Translations under genes and position numbers: made by a program
Part shown: positions 34,211 to 43,086 of the stretch, in pieces
Layout: each line of letters starts with the position of its first letter
Numbering within the stretch: the stretch's first letter is position 1
Notes under the pieces: model-generated
The model's input: the letters and a program-made list of their open reading frames with translations, nothing else
Database searches by the model: none
Told to the model about the DNA's origin: nothing
Origin: Candidatus Neomarinimicrobiota bacterium
GTDB taxonomy: Bacteria > Fidelibacterota > UBA8477 > JABMPR01
Reading direction: 5' to 3'
NCBI GenBank assembly: GCA_016784545.1
Contig: JADHUM010000022.1
Span: 1 to 51,877, forward strand
DNA length: 51,877 nucleotides

Positions 34211-35134
34211 TCACATATTGGCAAGAAATACAGCCAACAAACCAAACCCTACGGTTCCCCACCAACTCGGCTTCATGGACTCACCAAAGAAGATCACAGA
34301 GGCTATCACACCTCCTAGAATGGTCAACATACCATTGATAGTGAACAGCAGGCTGCCTGGCAAAGACATGCAGGTTTTTATAAGGAGTAATCCTGAAATA
34401 GAGCCTGTTGCGGCCATGATTCCCAGCCAGACCAGATCAGAATAGCGATTGGGAACCGCTTTCTGCATCCAGGCAGTAATTCCAGAGAATAGGGCTAAAC
34501 TACTGTACATGAGAAAGTAGATGGGTGGCATGTATGCCGATAAATAGGTCATCTCAGAACTGGTATCAATCATCCTGGTTCCCAAATCTTTCAGGACAAT
34601 AAAAACCATACTATTGCCAAGCAGGACCAGTAGCAATAATCCACCATAAATTGATTTTTTACCCAGCCCAGATTTGGGGCTTGAATCATCTTTGGCTGGG
34701 GATTCGTCTCCAGCTTGAGAAGCGAAAAGCACACATATAACAGCTGCCACCAGGGTGGCATACCCGGTAAAACTTATCTTCTCAGAAAAAACGATAGCTG
34801 AATACATAATCACAGGGAGAAAGGTCAGATTCATGGCAGACCACAGAGGTGACAAGGGACCCATGCCGAGACAGATACGCACGAGGTGCATGGCCCCAAT
34901 TTGTCCTAGCGTGGTAAGCAGTGCCATGATCCAAACGAAAAGGGGTAGCCCTCCGAAATCACTCCAGTTCACCTGGAGACCAAAAAAGATTGCACCTGCT
35001 ATCCCCATGCACATGGAAATGTGTAATGGGATAACCCCCCTGTTCTGCCCAATTCTAAAAGTGATCCCAATAAGTGAAAATGAAATGCCTGACAGAGCTG
35101 CCAGAGCAACGAGTCCAAATGAGTAATTGGCCAT
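34211..35134 (-). CDS. DMT-superfamily (EamA-like) transporter
   Basis: 307 residues with about ten hydrophobic segments in two similar halves separated by a polar loop (GDESPAKDDSSPKSGLGKKS, about 143-162), the usual EamA/DMT layout. The second half ends GMLTILGGVIASVIFFGESMKPSWWGTVGFGLLAVFLANM, typical of the family. GAGG stands 6 bases before the ATG. Substrates of DMT proteins cannot be predicted from sequence. Its place 14 bases after the CNT nucleoside transporter and before a phosphoesterase suggests a metabolite of the same purine/SAM pathway. Confidence 0.85.
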   Translation of the reverse strand: MANYSFGLVALAALSGISFSLIGITFRIGQNRGVIPLHISMCMGIAGAIFFGLQVNWSDFGGLPLFVWIMALLTTLGQIGAMHLVRICLGMGPLSPLWSAMNLTFLPVIMYSAIVFSEKISFTGYATLVAAVICVLFASQAGDESPAKDDSSPKSGLGKKSIYGGLLLLVLLGNSMVFIVLKDLGTRMIDTSSEMTYLSAYMPPIYFLMYSSLALFSGITAWMQKAVPNRYSDLVWLGIMAATGSISGLLLIKTCMSLPGSLLFTINGMLTILGGVIASVIFFGESMKPSWWGTVGFGLLAVFLANM

Positions 35135-35148
35135 GATTACCTCTAAGA

Positions 35149-36453
35149 TTACATATTAATTAAGACTGAATTCGGATTATAAAATAGACCAGCAATACAG
35201 GCCGTGAGAAGGGTCGCCAGTGTTGCGGCTATTAGAGCTCTAAAACCAAGACGAGACAGGTCAGTAATTCTTTTTGGCACGAGAGCGCCAATACCACCAA
35301 CAAATATGGCCAGTGATGCGATATGTGCAAAACCAGTGAGCGCGTATGTAGTAATTACAACGGTTCGAGGCTCGAGAACCACCCCACTTTTCAGAAGCGC
35401 TGCAAGGTTTTGAAATGCCGTCACTTCTGTCACGATAGCTCGGCTACCAATTATTTTGCTTACATGACCTGCATCTTCAAGGGGAACACCAAGCAATAAA
35501 GTTATGGGGTAGAACAAATAGCCCATAAGCCCTTTCAATGTCCAATCGATACCAATTCCAAACAAAGCATTGATCTGAGACCCAAAAAGAATGAGGATTT
35601 TATCTGCCAGAGCCACCAGCCCAAGAAAAGCCAGAAGGAGAGTTACGATACCTACGATCAACTTTACTCCTGCATTTGAACTTGAAATAATGGCGGCGAT
35701 GAAATTTGGTTCTCGTTTGTACTCAGATTTTACATGTATGCCCAGGGTTTCTGGCGTTTCACTTTCAGGGTAAATCAGTTTTGACATGATAATCGCTGCA
35801 GGGGCATTCATGATAGAGGCTGATACAAGATGTGCCGCAATGGTAGGGAACTGATCCCTGAGCATGAATACATACACTGCCAGCATACTGGAGGCAATTG
35901 TTGCCATACCAGCAGTAAGAATAGTTGTCAGCTCAGATTTGGTCATGCCCGCCAGGTGTGGTCTAATGACCAATGAAGATTCGACCCCAACAAAAATATT
36001 TGATGAAGCGCTGAGTGATTCAGCACCACTGATTCTCATGAGACGTGTGAATACCCAGGAAAAGCCCTGAATGAGCTTATTCATGATACCGAAATAATAC
36101 AGTATACCCATAAGCGCGGCGAAAAATATGATCGTAGGAAGGGCTTGCGTAATGAGGATGAAACCCAATGAAGTTTCCCCTCCCGGGCCCACACTGCCAG
36201 GACCTACAGCCAGAGGTCCAAAGACGAAATAGGTACCTGCATAAGCACTATCTAATACTGCCAGGACAACATCATTGATAAAGAGAAAGAAGCGAGAGCC
36301 AATTGGGATAACGAATACAAACAAGGCGAATATCAATTGTAGACCCAATCCCCATCCAACCGCATGCCAATTCACAATTTTTCTATTGTTTGATAAGGCC
36401 CAGGCAATACCCATCAGAGCAAATATTCCAAAAATGTTTACCATATACTGCAT
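35149..36453 (-). CDS. Concentrative nucleoside transporter (CNT/NupC family)
   Basis: 434 residues, multiple membrane segments. The family's gate and core motifs are clear: GILYYFGIMNKLIQGFSWV, SASSNIFVGVESSLVIRPHLAGMTKSELTTILTAGMATIASSML (about 150-195), SIMNAPAAIIMSKL, and TALTGFAHIASLAIFVGGIGALVPKR towards the end. CNT proteins import nucleosides with Na+ or H+. It starts 3 bases after the S-adenosylhomocysteine hydrolase stop, so adenosine or inosine transport linked to the SAM cycle is a reasonable inference. No SD is obvious, which fits coupling. Confidence 0.93.
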   Translation of the reverse strand: MQYMVNIFGIFALMGIAWALSNNRKIVNWHAVGWGLGLQLIFALFVFVIPIGSRFFLFINDVVLAVLDSAYAGTYFVFGPLAVGPGSVGPGGETSLGFILITQALPTIIFFAALMGILYYFGIMNKLIQGFSWVFTRLMRISGAESLSASSNIFVGVESSLVIRPHLAGMTKSELTTILTAGMATIASSMLAVYVFMLRDQFPTIAAHLVSASIMNAPAAIIMSKLIYPESETPETLGIHVKSEYKREPNFIAAIISSSNAGVKLIVGIVTLLLAFLGLVALADKILILFGSQINALFGIGIDWTLKGLMGYLFYPITLLLGVPLEDAGHVSKIIGSRAIVTEVTAFQNLAALLKSGVVLEPRTVVITTYALTGFAHIASLAIFVGGIGALVPKRITDLSRLGFRALIAATLATLLTACIAGLFYNPNSVLINM

Positions 36454-36456
36454 ATT

Positions 36457-37680
36457 TTAAATTTCTTTCTTAGGATCTTTGTCGATGGAGAAACCTTCGA
36501 CTGCCATTTTCTCACGGACAATCATTTCGTCAATCTCTAATGGAACTGCTTGTAAACCAGGCGTCAAATCTGATGCGCTCAACACATGGTGCATGGCCGC
36601 CAATTGGAGGGAGAAGGACATGTCCATGATCTCAACTGGATGACCCAGACCACCTGCAATATTTATGATATCACCGTCTGCCAACAGATACAGTTTCCTA
36701 TCGTCAGCCAATTGATATTCTTCAACTTTCTCACGCAGCACTTGTGAAGAAATCGCCATGTCCTTGAGAACTGGTATGTCGATCTCATAGCCAAAGTGTC
36801 CAGCATTTGAAAGAAAGGCACCCCGCTTCATTATCTCAAAATGTTCTTGGCGAATGACTCGCTCTTCCCCAGTGCAGGTCACGAAATAATCACCCTGCGG
36901 GGCAGCTTCCAGCAAAGTCATGATTCTGAAGCCTTCCATTCGGGCTTCCCAGGCTTTCCAGGGATCAATTTCAGTGACAATGACCTCGGCTCCCAAACCG
37001 GCCGCCCGGTGCGCCACTCCACGACCAACCCACCCAAATCCAACCACCACCACGGTTTTGCCCACAACTGTTAGGTTGGTTAAATTCATTATAGATGACC
37101 AGGTTGATTGACCGGTACCATGGCGATTATCAAACAAGAATTTTGATTGGGCATCATTGATAGCCAGAGCAGGATATTTAAGTTCACCACGTTTACTCTT
37201 TTCACGCAGCCGATTTACGCCAGTAGTCGTTTCTTCGCATATTCCCATGAGGTTAGCTGTATGCTCGGGGTGTTTCCCCAGATATTCACAAACATCGCCA
37301 CCATCATCAACAACCACGTGTGGTTTGCAGGATGTAATAGCTTCCAGGTAAGATTCAAAGTCAGCCTCAGATGCATCATGCCGTGCAAAAACATGAATCC
37401 CTTTCTCAGCCAGGGCTGCACAAACATCATCTTTTGAGGAGGTTGGGTTGCTGCTGGTGATCCACACTTCAGCTCCAAGCCGCTGAATCACTTCTGCCAG
37501 ATAAGCTGTTTTGGCCTCGAGATGAATACAGATGGAAATACGCTTCCCCTGAAACACGCCATGGGAGGCAAATCGTTTCTCTAGACGGTTTAGGACACCC
37601 ATCCAACGACCAGCCCAGGCAATTTTCACATGTCCCGATGGTGCCAGGCTCAGGTCTTCAACAATGAAATCTTTTATCAT
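36457..37680 (-). CDS. ahcY: S-adenosylhomocysteine (or S-inosylhomocysteine) hydrolase
   Basis: 407 residues, the short archaeal/Thermotoga-type form. Key segments: ICIHLEAKTAYLAEVIQRLGAEVWITSSNP (50-79), VVVDDGGDV, EETTTGVNRL, FDNRHGTGQSTWSSI (substrate pocket), the NAD-binding VVVVGFGWVGRGVAHRAAGLG, and GHPVEIMDMSFSLQ near the C-terminus. The enzyme splits S-adenosylhomocysteine to homocysteine and adenosine, relieving methyltransferase inhibition. The HLEAKT stretch replaces the HMTVET adenine-recognition stretch of the classical enzyme, a change shared with methanogen proteins that act on S-inosylhomocysteine; with an adenosine deaminase-family gene in the same region that alternative deserves weight. 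GGAAAG lies 6 bases before the ATG. Confidence 0.93.
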   Translation of the reverse strand: MIKDFIVEDLSLAPSGHVKIAWAGRWMGVLNRLEKRFASHGVFQGKRISICIHLEAKTAYLAEVIQRLGAEVWITSSNPTSSKDDVCAALAEKGIHVFARHDASEADFESYLEAITSCKPHVVVDDGGDVCEYLGKHPEHTANLMGICEETTTGVNRLREKSKRGELKYPALAINDAQSKFLFDNRHGTGQSTWSSIMNLTNLTVVGKTVVVVGFGWVGRGVAHRAAGLGAEVIVTEIDPWKAWEARMEGFRIMTLLEAAPQGDYFVTCTGEERVIRQEHFEIMKRGAFLSNAGHFGYEIDIPVLKDMAISSQVLREKVEEYQLADDRKLYLLADGDIINIAGGLGHPVEIMDMSFSLQLAAMHHVLSASDLTPGLQAVPLEIDEMIVREKMAVEGFSIDKDPKKEI

Positions 37681-37723
37681 AGAAAACTTTCCAGTAAAAT
37701 GCTGAATACTTAATTCTATGTTT

Positions 37724-37748
37724 ATGAAGATCAGTCAGGGATCTTCAT
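37724..37748 (-). other. 9-bp perfect stem-loop upstream of ahcY
   Basis: ATGAAGATC and GATCTTCAT pair perfectly around a 7-base loop (AGTCAGG), 43 bases before the ahcY start. It may be a leader structure or a processing site. No known SAH or SAM riboswitch core was recognised. Confidence 0.4.
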
Positions 37749-37767
37749 GCCAACCAATTTTTTAAGT

Positions 37768-37799
37768 ATGGGATGGTGACTTGTGTGCCACCATCCCAT
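37768..37799 (-). terminator. 11-bp perfect stem-loop after the propeller lipoprotein gene
   Basis: ATGGGATGGTG pairs with CACCATCCCAT around a 10-base loop, about 55 bases past the propeller gene's stop. An A/T-rich tract (ACTTAAAAAATTGG on the minus strand) follows but there is no U-run, so it is either an attenuating terminator or an mRNA-stabilising stem between the uptake genes and ahcY. Confidence 0.45.
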
Positions 37800-37852
37800 C
37801 ATCTGCAGAATCACCCTCCGAGAAACCTATCCCGGAATAGTATCGGTGACTC

Positions 37853-38869
37853 CTACTCGATTCTTAAGGCCAATGAAGAAGGCGAATCTCCAACATCATA
37901 AGTAGCTAGGACGGTTTCGTCAGCTCCAAGTTTGAGCACCTGATCATCATCCCAGATTGAAAGGAAGACATGTCCTTCCGTATCGCAGGTAACTCCTGAA
38001 CCGCCTGAACCCCAGAAATAGTCGCTGGTGTCACTAACCATGGCATAAGTTTCCCAGTTATAGGAGAGCAATCCATAGCCCCAGACACCGAGATAGGCTA
38101 TCCCGTCGCTTTCTGAAATAGCGATACTGCCAGGAGTTCCAGCGGTCATAATGGTCTCGACCACAGTATCTGTGGCAGGATTGATAACCACTACCTTGCC
38201 AAAGGTTGACCACCAGTCACCCGTACAAACCACATGAACCAGTCCGTCTGGATCAGTTGCAGCAGCCTGAGGATTCAGTTCCACATCGATGGTGGTAACT
38301 ACAGCACCCGTGGCACCGTTGATCACAGTAACCGTACCCGGTGAATAGGTGTAATCAGGATTAAACCCTGAATTGGTGGCATAGATCTTTCCATCAGCCA
38401 GGGTGATTCCCGTTGTGCCTGTACCGGCGGTAATTTCCATGGCAACGGTTTTTGTGGCCATATTTACTTTGAGTACTTTACCAGACATCGAACATGCTAC
38501 ATAGGCAGTATTATCGTCATAAAAGACCATGTTCATGGGATTATTACCATCACCCAATGCAATGGGTGTTTCGGCAGCAAAGTTATTATCAGGATCAAAG
38601 ATCATGATATTGTTGGTTCCAGAGTTTACAACATAAACCTTACCCTTATGATACATCACCTGATTTGGGTACTGGCCAAGTGTGCCAACATTATTCGTCA
38701 CCGCATCGGTTTCAAGATCAACCTGGGAGATGGTGACACCGATGGCATTCAATACATACAATGCCAGGGCGGCTTCTGGTGTTTCCTGTTCTTCTGGATC
38801 ATCCTCGCAAGCGGTTACTCCAAAAAGCACGATGGCAATCATCAGCAACCAATGAATCGTTTTTCTCAT
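37853..38869 (-). CDS. YncE/BtuG-like beta-propeller lipoprotein
   Basis: 338 residues. Lipoprotein signal MRKTIHWLLMIAIVLFGVTAC (Cys21) followed by an acidic linker and about seven propeller repeats of the YncE type: LYVLNAIGVTISQVDLET, KVYVVNSGTNNIMIFDP, TAYVACSMSGKVLKVNM, KIYATNSGFNPDYTYSPGTVTVING, GKVVVINPATDTVVETI, and so on. Two families fit: generic YncE lipoproteins and BtuG, the Bacteroides surface protein that binds vitamin B12 on top of BtuB. Position directly after two BtuB-like receptors and close to BtuF- and CblS-like genes favours the BtuG-type role, as inference. AAGGAGG sits 7-8 bases before the ATG, the best SD in the cluster. Confidence 0.8.
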   Translation of the reverse strand: MRKTIHWLLMIAIVLFGVTACEDDPEEQETPEAALALYVLNAIGVTISQVDLETDAVTNNVGTLGQYPNQVMYHKGKVYVVNSGTNNIMIFDPDNNFAAETPIALGDGNNPMNMVFYDDNTAYVACSMSGKVLKVNMATKTVAMEITAGTGTTGITLADGKIYATNSGFNPDYTYSPGTVTVINGATGAVVTTIDVELNPQAAATDPDGLVHVVCTGDWWSTFGKVVVINPATDTVVETIMTAGTPGSIAISESDGIAYLGVWGYGLLSYNWETYAMVSDTSDYFWGSGGSGVTCDTEGHVFLSIWDDDQVLKLGADETVLATYDVGDSPSSLALRIE

Positions 38870-38913
38870 CTTTGTTCCTCCTTTAAAATTAACTCACCTT
38901 ATTTGACTATATT

Positions 38914-41112
38914 TCACCCGATTCCAATATTTAGCCGGAACTCCCGACCAGGAATGGGTTGATACTGAACAAATTCATATAGTTCATCAAAAATATTTTT
39001 TACCTGCAGGGTGACATCCAGGTCCAACCCTCCCAGTGCCGAATGCCATCCAAAAGTGATATCTGATACCTGAAAGGGGTCCAGCCAAATCGTATTGGCA
39101 GGCAGGACATAACGGTAGCCCACGTATTGCCAGCTATAGCCCACGGTAAATTGTAACCAACTGGCATCTAAATTAAGATTGGCAGTGTGCTCAGGTCGAT
39201 AGACCAAGAATTTCTGATAAGAATTTCGATCATCCTGATCATCATTTTTTGCGAGTAAATGAGTGTAATTCGCGCTCAGATTGAGAACATCAGGAAATAG
39301 CTCGAGGCTCAGGGAACTTTCCATGCCCTGATTAAGCGCTTTGCTCACATTTTGGGGAGCCCACTTACTATCCGTACCCCCCTGTTGCCAGATAATGAGA
39401 TCAGTAAGCTGCATTCTGAAGTAGCTGATATCAAAAGCGATACCATTCAGGATTGGATAGCGGAGGCGCAGACCAATATCCCAGTCCGTTCCATGCTCTG
39501 GGGAGAGATCGGGATTTCCCACAGCAAATGCATCTTCCGGCCAATAGAGATCATTGAAGCTGGGTGCCTTGTAATTGTAGCCCAGATTTGATTTTAGCGA
39601 GGTTCGCCAGCTATCTCCAAAATTGAAAACCAATCCAAGTTTAGGTGAGAAATGGTTTCCAAAGTCACTATAGCTATCAAAACGTAAGGCAGGCAGAAAA
39701 GCAATTGAGCGTAGTCCCAGTGACTCATGAGCATGGATAAAATATTCATCCTGGACAAAGAGAAAGCGTTCAGTCCTGGTGTTTACTGGATCGGATGAGC
39801 CGTCTCCTCCGCTCTGGTTCTGGCGGAGTCCGGTTCCATAAATGAGGGTATGATTAGCCGCCAGTATGCTGGTGAGTTGTAATTCCATGCCCGTGGTCAA
39901 GGATTTGTGAATATCATCCACTGCCACAGACAATTCAGCATTCTTATAAGTGTTGGTCGCCTGATTTAAGAATCCCTGAAGCCGGTAAGAATTGAACAGG
40001 TTCAGTTTTCCCTGGATATTCAGATTTAGCCGATTCGTCCGAGTGGTTGTACGGGCACTGTCATATGGCTGAGAGGTAGAACCCGAGCTGCCTTTATCGT
40101 TAGAATAGTAATTATGTGAGAGATCAATTATGTGCTCCATAGGTTTTTCACCCAGCGTATACTGGAAACTGGTGAAGAAGTCATGAGCAACAAATTCATT
40201 ATTATTTTTCTCGATGAGTGTATCCAGAAAAAGATGTGGATATAGGAAATTTCCTTTTGTTTGCAGGATCTTGTATGTAAAAGCACCCGCATATTTCTTC
40301 CCGGATCGCCGGATATTTGCTTTTGCAGAACTTGATGAAAATGATCCCGCCATGAAATCCAGAGCTGCACTGGTGGATTCCCTGCTGCTTTCTTTCTTGG
40401 TGATGATATTGATGACACCGCCAATGGCATCGGCACCATATAAAGCTGACCCACCGCCGCGGACGACCTCTATCTTTTCCACACCTTCTACGGAGATTCG
40501 ACTAAAATCAACCTGCCCTGAGGCAGCATCATTTATACGCTGACCATCTACCATAACCAGCACCTGGCCAGAGCTCGAACCACGCAATGAAACAGACTTG
40601 ATACCACCAAGGCCACCATAGTCCTTGATATTGACCCCCTGGATATTCTGCATTACTTCAGCCAAATTCTGCGGTTTCTGCAATTCAATGGTAGCTGCGG
40701 TTATGATATCTACTGAGGCTGGAACTTCACTCACCAATGCATTACCACGGGTAGCCGTAACCGTCACTTCTTCCCTGGCGTAGACCGGGTCATCCTGCAT
40801 ATGAATATTCAATTCCGTGGTCTGGCCAGCAGCGATTTCCGCCACCAATCCTTCCACAGAACTATATCCAATTCTTGACGCCATAATATCATATCTCCCA
40901 GGGGGTACATCGGGGATCCAGTAGTAGCCCTCATGATCAGTTTCAGCACCTTGATGGCTATTTTGAATAAATACGCAGGCAGCAAAGAGTGGATCACCTG
41001 TTTCGCTGTCCAAAATCTTACCCACCAGCATACCCTTGTCCTGACCGCTGACTATGGATACAGACAGATTGGCAATGATCAGGATTGTGAGTGCTGTGGT
41101 GATTTTGGACAC
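38914..41112 (-). CDS. TonB-dependent receptor, BtuB-like with regulatory N-domain
   Basis: 732 residues: signal peptide (MSKITTALTILIIANLSVSIVSG), carboxypeptidase-regulatory domain (GKILDSETGDPLFAACVFI to about 110), plug (EVTVTATRGNALVSEVPASVDIITA, VLVMVDGQRINDAASG, EVVRGGGSALYGADAIGGVINIITKK, about 118-250), then a barrel ending VQYQPIPGREFRLNIGIG with a terminal-type strand. The TATRG opening and compact barrel match BtuB/small-ligand receptors. The start is a GTG without a clear SD, 18 bases after the stop of the first receptor. Sequence alone does not fix the ligand; the neighbours suggest a corrinoid. Confidence 0.88.
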   Translation of the reverse strand: MSKITTALTILIIANLSVSIVSGQDKGMLVGKILDSETGDPLFAACVFIQNSHQGAETDHEGYYWIPDVPPGRYDIMASRIGYSSVEGLVAEIAAGQTTELNIHMQDDPVYAREEVTVTATRGNALVSEVPASVDIITAATIELQKPQNLAEVMQNIQGVNIKDYGGLGGIKSVSLRGSSSGQVLVMVDGQRINDAASGQVDFSRISVEGVEKIEVVRGGGSALYGADAIGGVINIITKKESSRESTSAALDFMAGSFSSSSAKANIRRSGKKYAGAFTYKILQTKGNFLYPHLFLDTLIEKNNNEFVAHDFFTSFQYTLGEKPMEHIIDLSHNYYSNDKGSSGSTSQPYDSARTTTRTNRLNLNIQGKLNLFNSYRLQGFLNQATNTYKNAELSVAVDDIHKSLTTGMELQLTSILAANHTLIYGTGLRQNQSGGDGSSDPVNTRTERFLFVQDEYFIHAHESLGLRSIAFLPALRFDSYSDFGNHFSPKLGLVFNFGDSWRTSLKSNLGYNYKAPSFNDLYWPEDAFAVGNPDLSPEHGTDWDIGLRLRYPILNGIAFDISYFRMQLTDLIIWQQGGTDSKWAPQNVSKALNQGMESSLSLELFPDVLNLSANYTHLLAKNDDQDDRNSYQKFLVYRPEHTANLNLDASWLQFTVGYSWQYVGYRYVLPANTIWLDPFQVSDITFGWHSALGGLDLDVTLQVKNIFDELYEFVQYQPIPGREFRLNIGIG

Positions 41113-41130
41113 TGGTAATTATTTCACAGT

Positions 41131-43050
41131 CTACAGGTTTATACCCAGTGAGAGTTTGACCATGCGACCTGGAGTAGAGTTTCCTTTCGTACGCCAATAG
41201 TCAACATCCAATAGATTGGTGGCTTCCAGTGTGACGCTTCCAGAAAATCCAGAAAGGGAATAGCGATAATTCAGGTTTGCATCCAGAAGGCTATAGGCTG
41301 GGAGCCAGACCGTGTTCGCTGGTCGGTCATAGCGCAATCCTACCCAGTTATAGATTACATTAAAGTCTATGGCTTTCACCCTGAGTGTCCCAGTGACGCC
41401 AAGCTTATTCTTGGGCCGATAGATAATATATTTATCCATAAGCGTCCCTTCAGACTTGTTCAAGGCTTTCATGTAAGTGTATTCGACGTTCAAGAGTAAT
41501 TTGTCTTCCATCATACTGATATTTGCCGATGTTTCTACCCCTGTAGTTGATGTTTTTGAGAGATTTGATGGTGTCCATAGCTGACCCCCCTCAGCAGTCT
41601 GAGCCCAGAGGATGAGATCATCTACATCATTTCTGAAGTAATTGACAGACGTACTCAGATTCATCCCGGATACAGGAACTGACACATTTAAACCGAGATC
41701 ATAATTCAAACCGTATTCAGATTTGAGATCCGGATTACCAATGGAATAAGCATCACGAGGCCAATAGAGATCATTGAACGAAGGTGCTCGATAAGAGCGT
41801 GTTATGTGAGTTGTGACATCCGCATTCACATCCCCCTGATGTCCTGTGGACAGGCTTAACCTGGGACTGATCTCTGAGGCAAAATCCGAAGGATCGTCAT
41901 AACGTAACGCTAGGACTGCTTCCCATTGTGATAAAAAGCCCTGCAAAGCTCCAGAAATTGAACTGGTGAGGAAGGCGCTTTTTGTAATTCGCGTTTTGTC
42001 GCCGACTTCCGAACTGTTGATCTCATCGTTGCGATATGAATAGCCGTAAGAAAGATCCAGTTTGTCACCAATTTTTCCCGCCTGACTGATATCTAGACCC
42101 TTGGCATAGTTTTTATGGTCACTATGAATTTCCACAGTACTGCCTGTAGGATCATCAAATCGCGTACGGACAGTCAAATATAAGGCCTGGGCTTTCAGTG
42201 AGAATCCCTTGAAAATCTCGGGTTTATTATAATTCAGGTTATATGAATTTGTATCAAATCTGAGACGAGCGTCTGGTGTGAGATTGTAAGACAAACCTGG
42301 CGTTCCATTATCAGCAATATAGCTTGAAACGGACATCTGCAATTTCTGGTCTGCTGGTAAACTCAAACCGATTTTCCCAAAAGCACTTTGAGTCGATTCA
42401 TGATTATTTGTGTGTGTGATCCTGTCATCAGTACCGTAAGCGATGAGGCCATCCAGATCCGTGTATGGATTCTGCATAAAATCGTAATCTCCATCCCAAC
42501 CATCGATACGATAAGATAGCATGTAGTCAAATTTATTCAGGGTATTCGAAGTGTTCAGCGTAAATATTTGCCGACCAAATGATCCCAATGAGCCTTTGGC
42601 GCCTAAACTCCAGCTTTTCATATCTGGCTCGCTCTCCGATTTTGATTTTGTGGTAATACGGATTACGCCTCCCACAGCATCGGCACCATACTCAGCAGAG
42701 CGCCCCCCACGCAATAACTCGATCATAGCGACTTTATTGATGGAAATAGTGCTGACCTTAACCCCTACACTTCCTGGAACATTTAGCTTTTGGCCATCCA
42801 TGATCACCACAACCTTTGAGGCACTTACATCCCTGAGTGCTACATCTCCCTGTGAATTGATGTAGACTCCAGTAATGATATTCAGCGCATCACCGACATT
42901 CTCACAATTATGCATTTTAAAATCCTCTTCTGTCAACACAACACGGGTCGTGTTTGAAGCCTCGGTAGCTTTGGAGCTGTCCACTTGCCCTTTTAGACTT
43001 CCAAGCATGGCAATTGAAAATATCAGAACACTCGTAATTATTGCTTTCAT
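41131..43050 (-). CDS. TonB-dependent receptor lacking a regulatory N-domain
   Basis: 639 residues. A signal peptide (MKAIITSVLIFSIAMLGSLKG) leads almost straight into the plug (RVVLTEEDFKMHNCENVGDALNIITGVYIN, VVVIMDGQKLNVPGSVG, IELLRGGRSAEYGADAVGGVIRITTK, about 38-130). There is no carboxypeptidase-regulatory domain and the usual TonB-box area is short. The barrel closes with STPGRMVKLSLGINL. Several barrel segments (YRAPSFNDLYWPRDAYSIGNPDLKSEYG) are nearly the same as in the downstream receptor (YKAPSFNDLYWPEDAFAVGNPDLSPEHG), so the two are diverged tandem paralogues. AAGGA stands about 9 bases before the ATG. Confidence 0.88.
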   Translation of the reverse strand: MKAIITSVLIFSIAMLGSLKGQVDSSKATEASNTTRVVLTEEDFKMHNCENVGDALNIITGVYINSQGDVALRDVSASKVVVIMDGQKLNVPGSVGVKVSTISINKVAMIELLRGGRSAEYGADAVGGVIRITTKSKSESEPDMKSWSLGAKGSLGSFGRQIFTLNTSNTLNKFDYMLSYRIDGWDGDYDFMQNPYTDLDGLIAYGTDDRITHTNNHESTQSAFGKIGLSLPADQKLQMSVSSYIADNGTPGLSYNLTPDARLRFDTNSYNLNYNKPEIFKGFSLKAQALYLTVRTRFDDPTGSTVEIHSDHKNYAKGLDISQAGKIGDKLDLSYGYSYRNDEINSSEVGDKTRITKSAFLTSSISGALQGFLSQWEAVLALRYDDPSDFASEISPRLSLSTGHQGDVNADVTTHITRSYRAPSFNDLYWPRDAYSIGNPDLKSEYGLNYDLGLNVSVPVSGMNLSTSVNYFRNDVDDLILWAQTAEGGQLWTPSNLSKTSTTGVETSANISMMEDKLLLNVEYTYMKALNKSEGTLMDKYIIYRPKNKLGVTGTLRVKAIDFNVIYNWVGLRYDRPANTVWLPAYSLLDANLNYRYSLSGFSGSVTLEATNLLDVDYWRTKGNSTPGRMVKLSLGINL

Positions 43051-43086
43051 GGATTCATTCCTTTTGGCCTTTTTCCAATGATAAAC

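Noticed and set aside
37681-37852. SAH or SAM riboswitch upstream of ahcY
   Set aside because: Two clean stem-loops are present but none of the known conserved cores; treated as simple hairpins.
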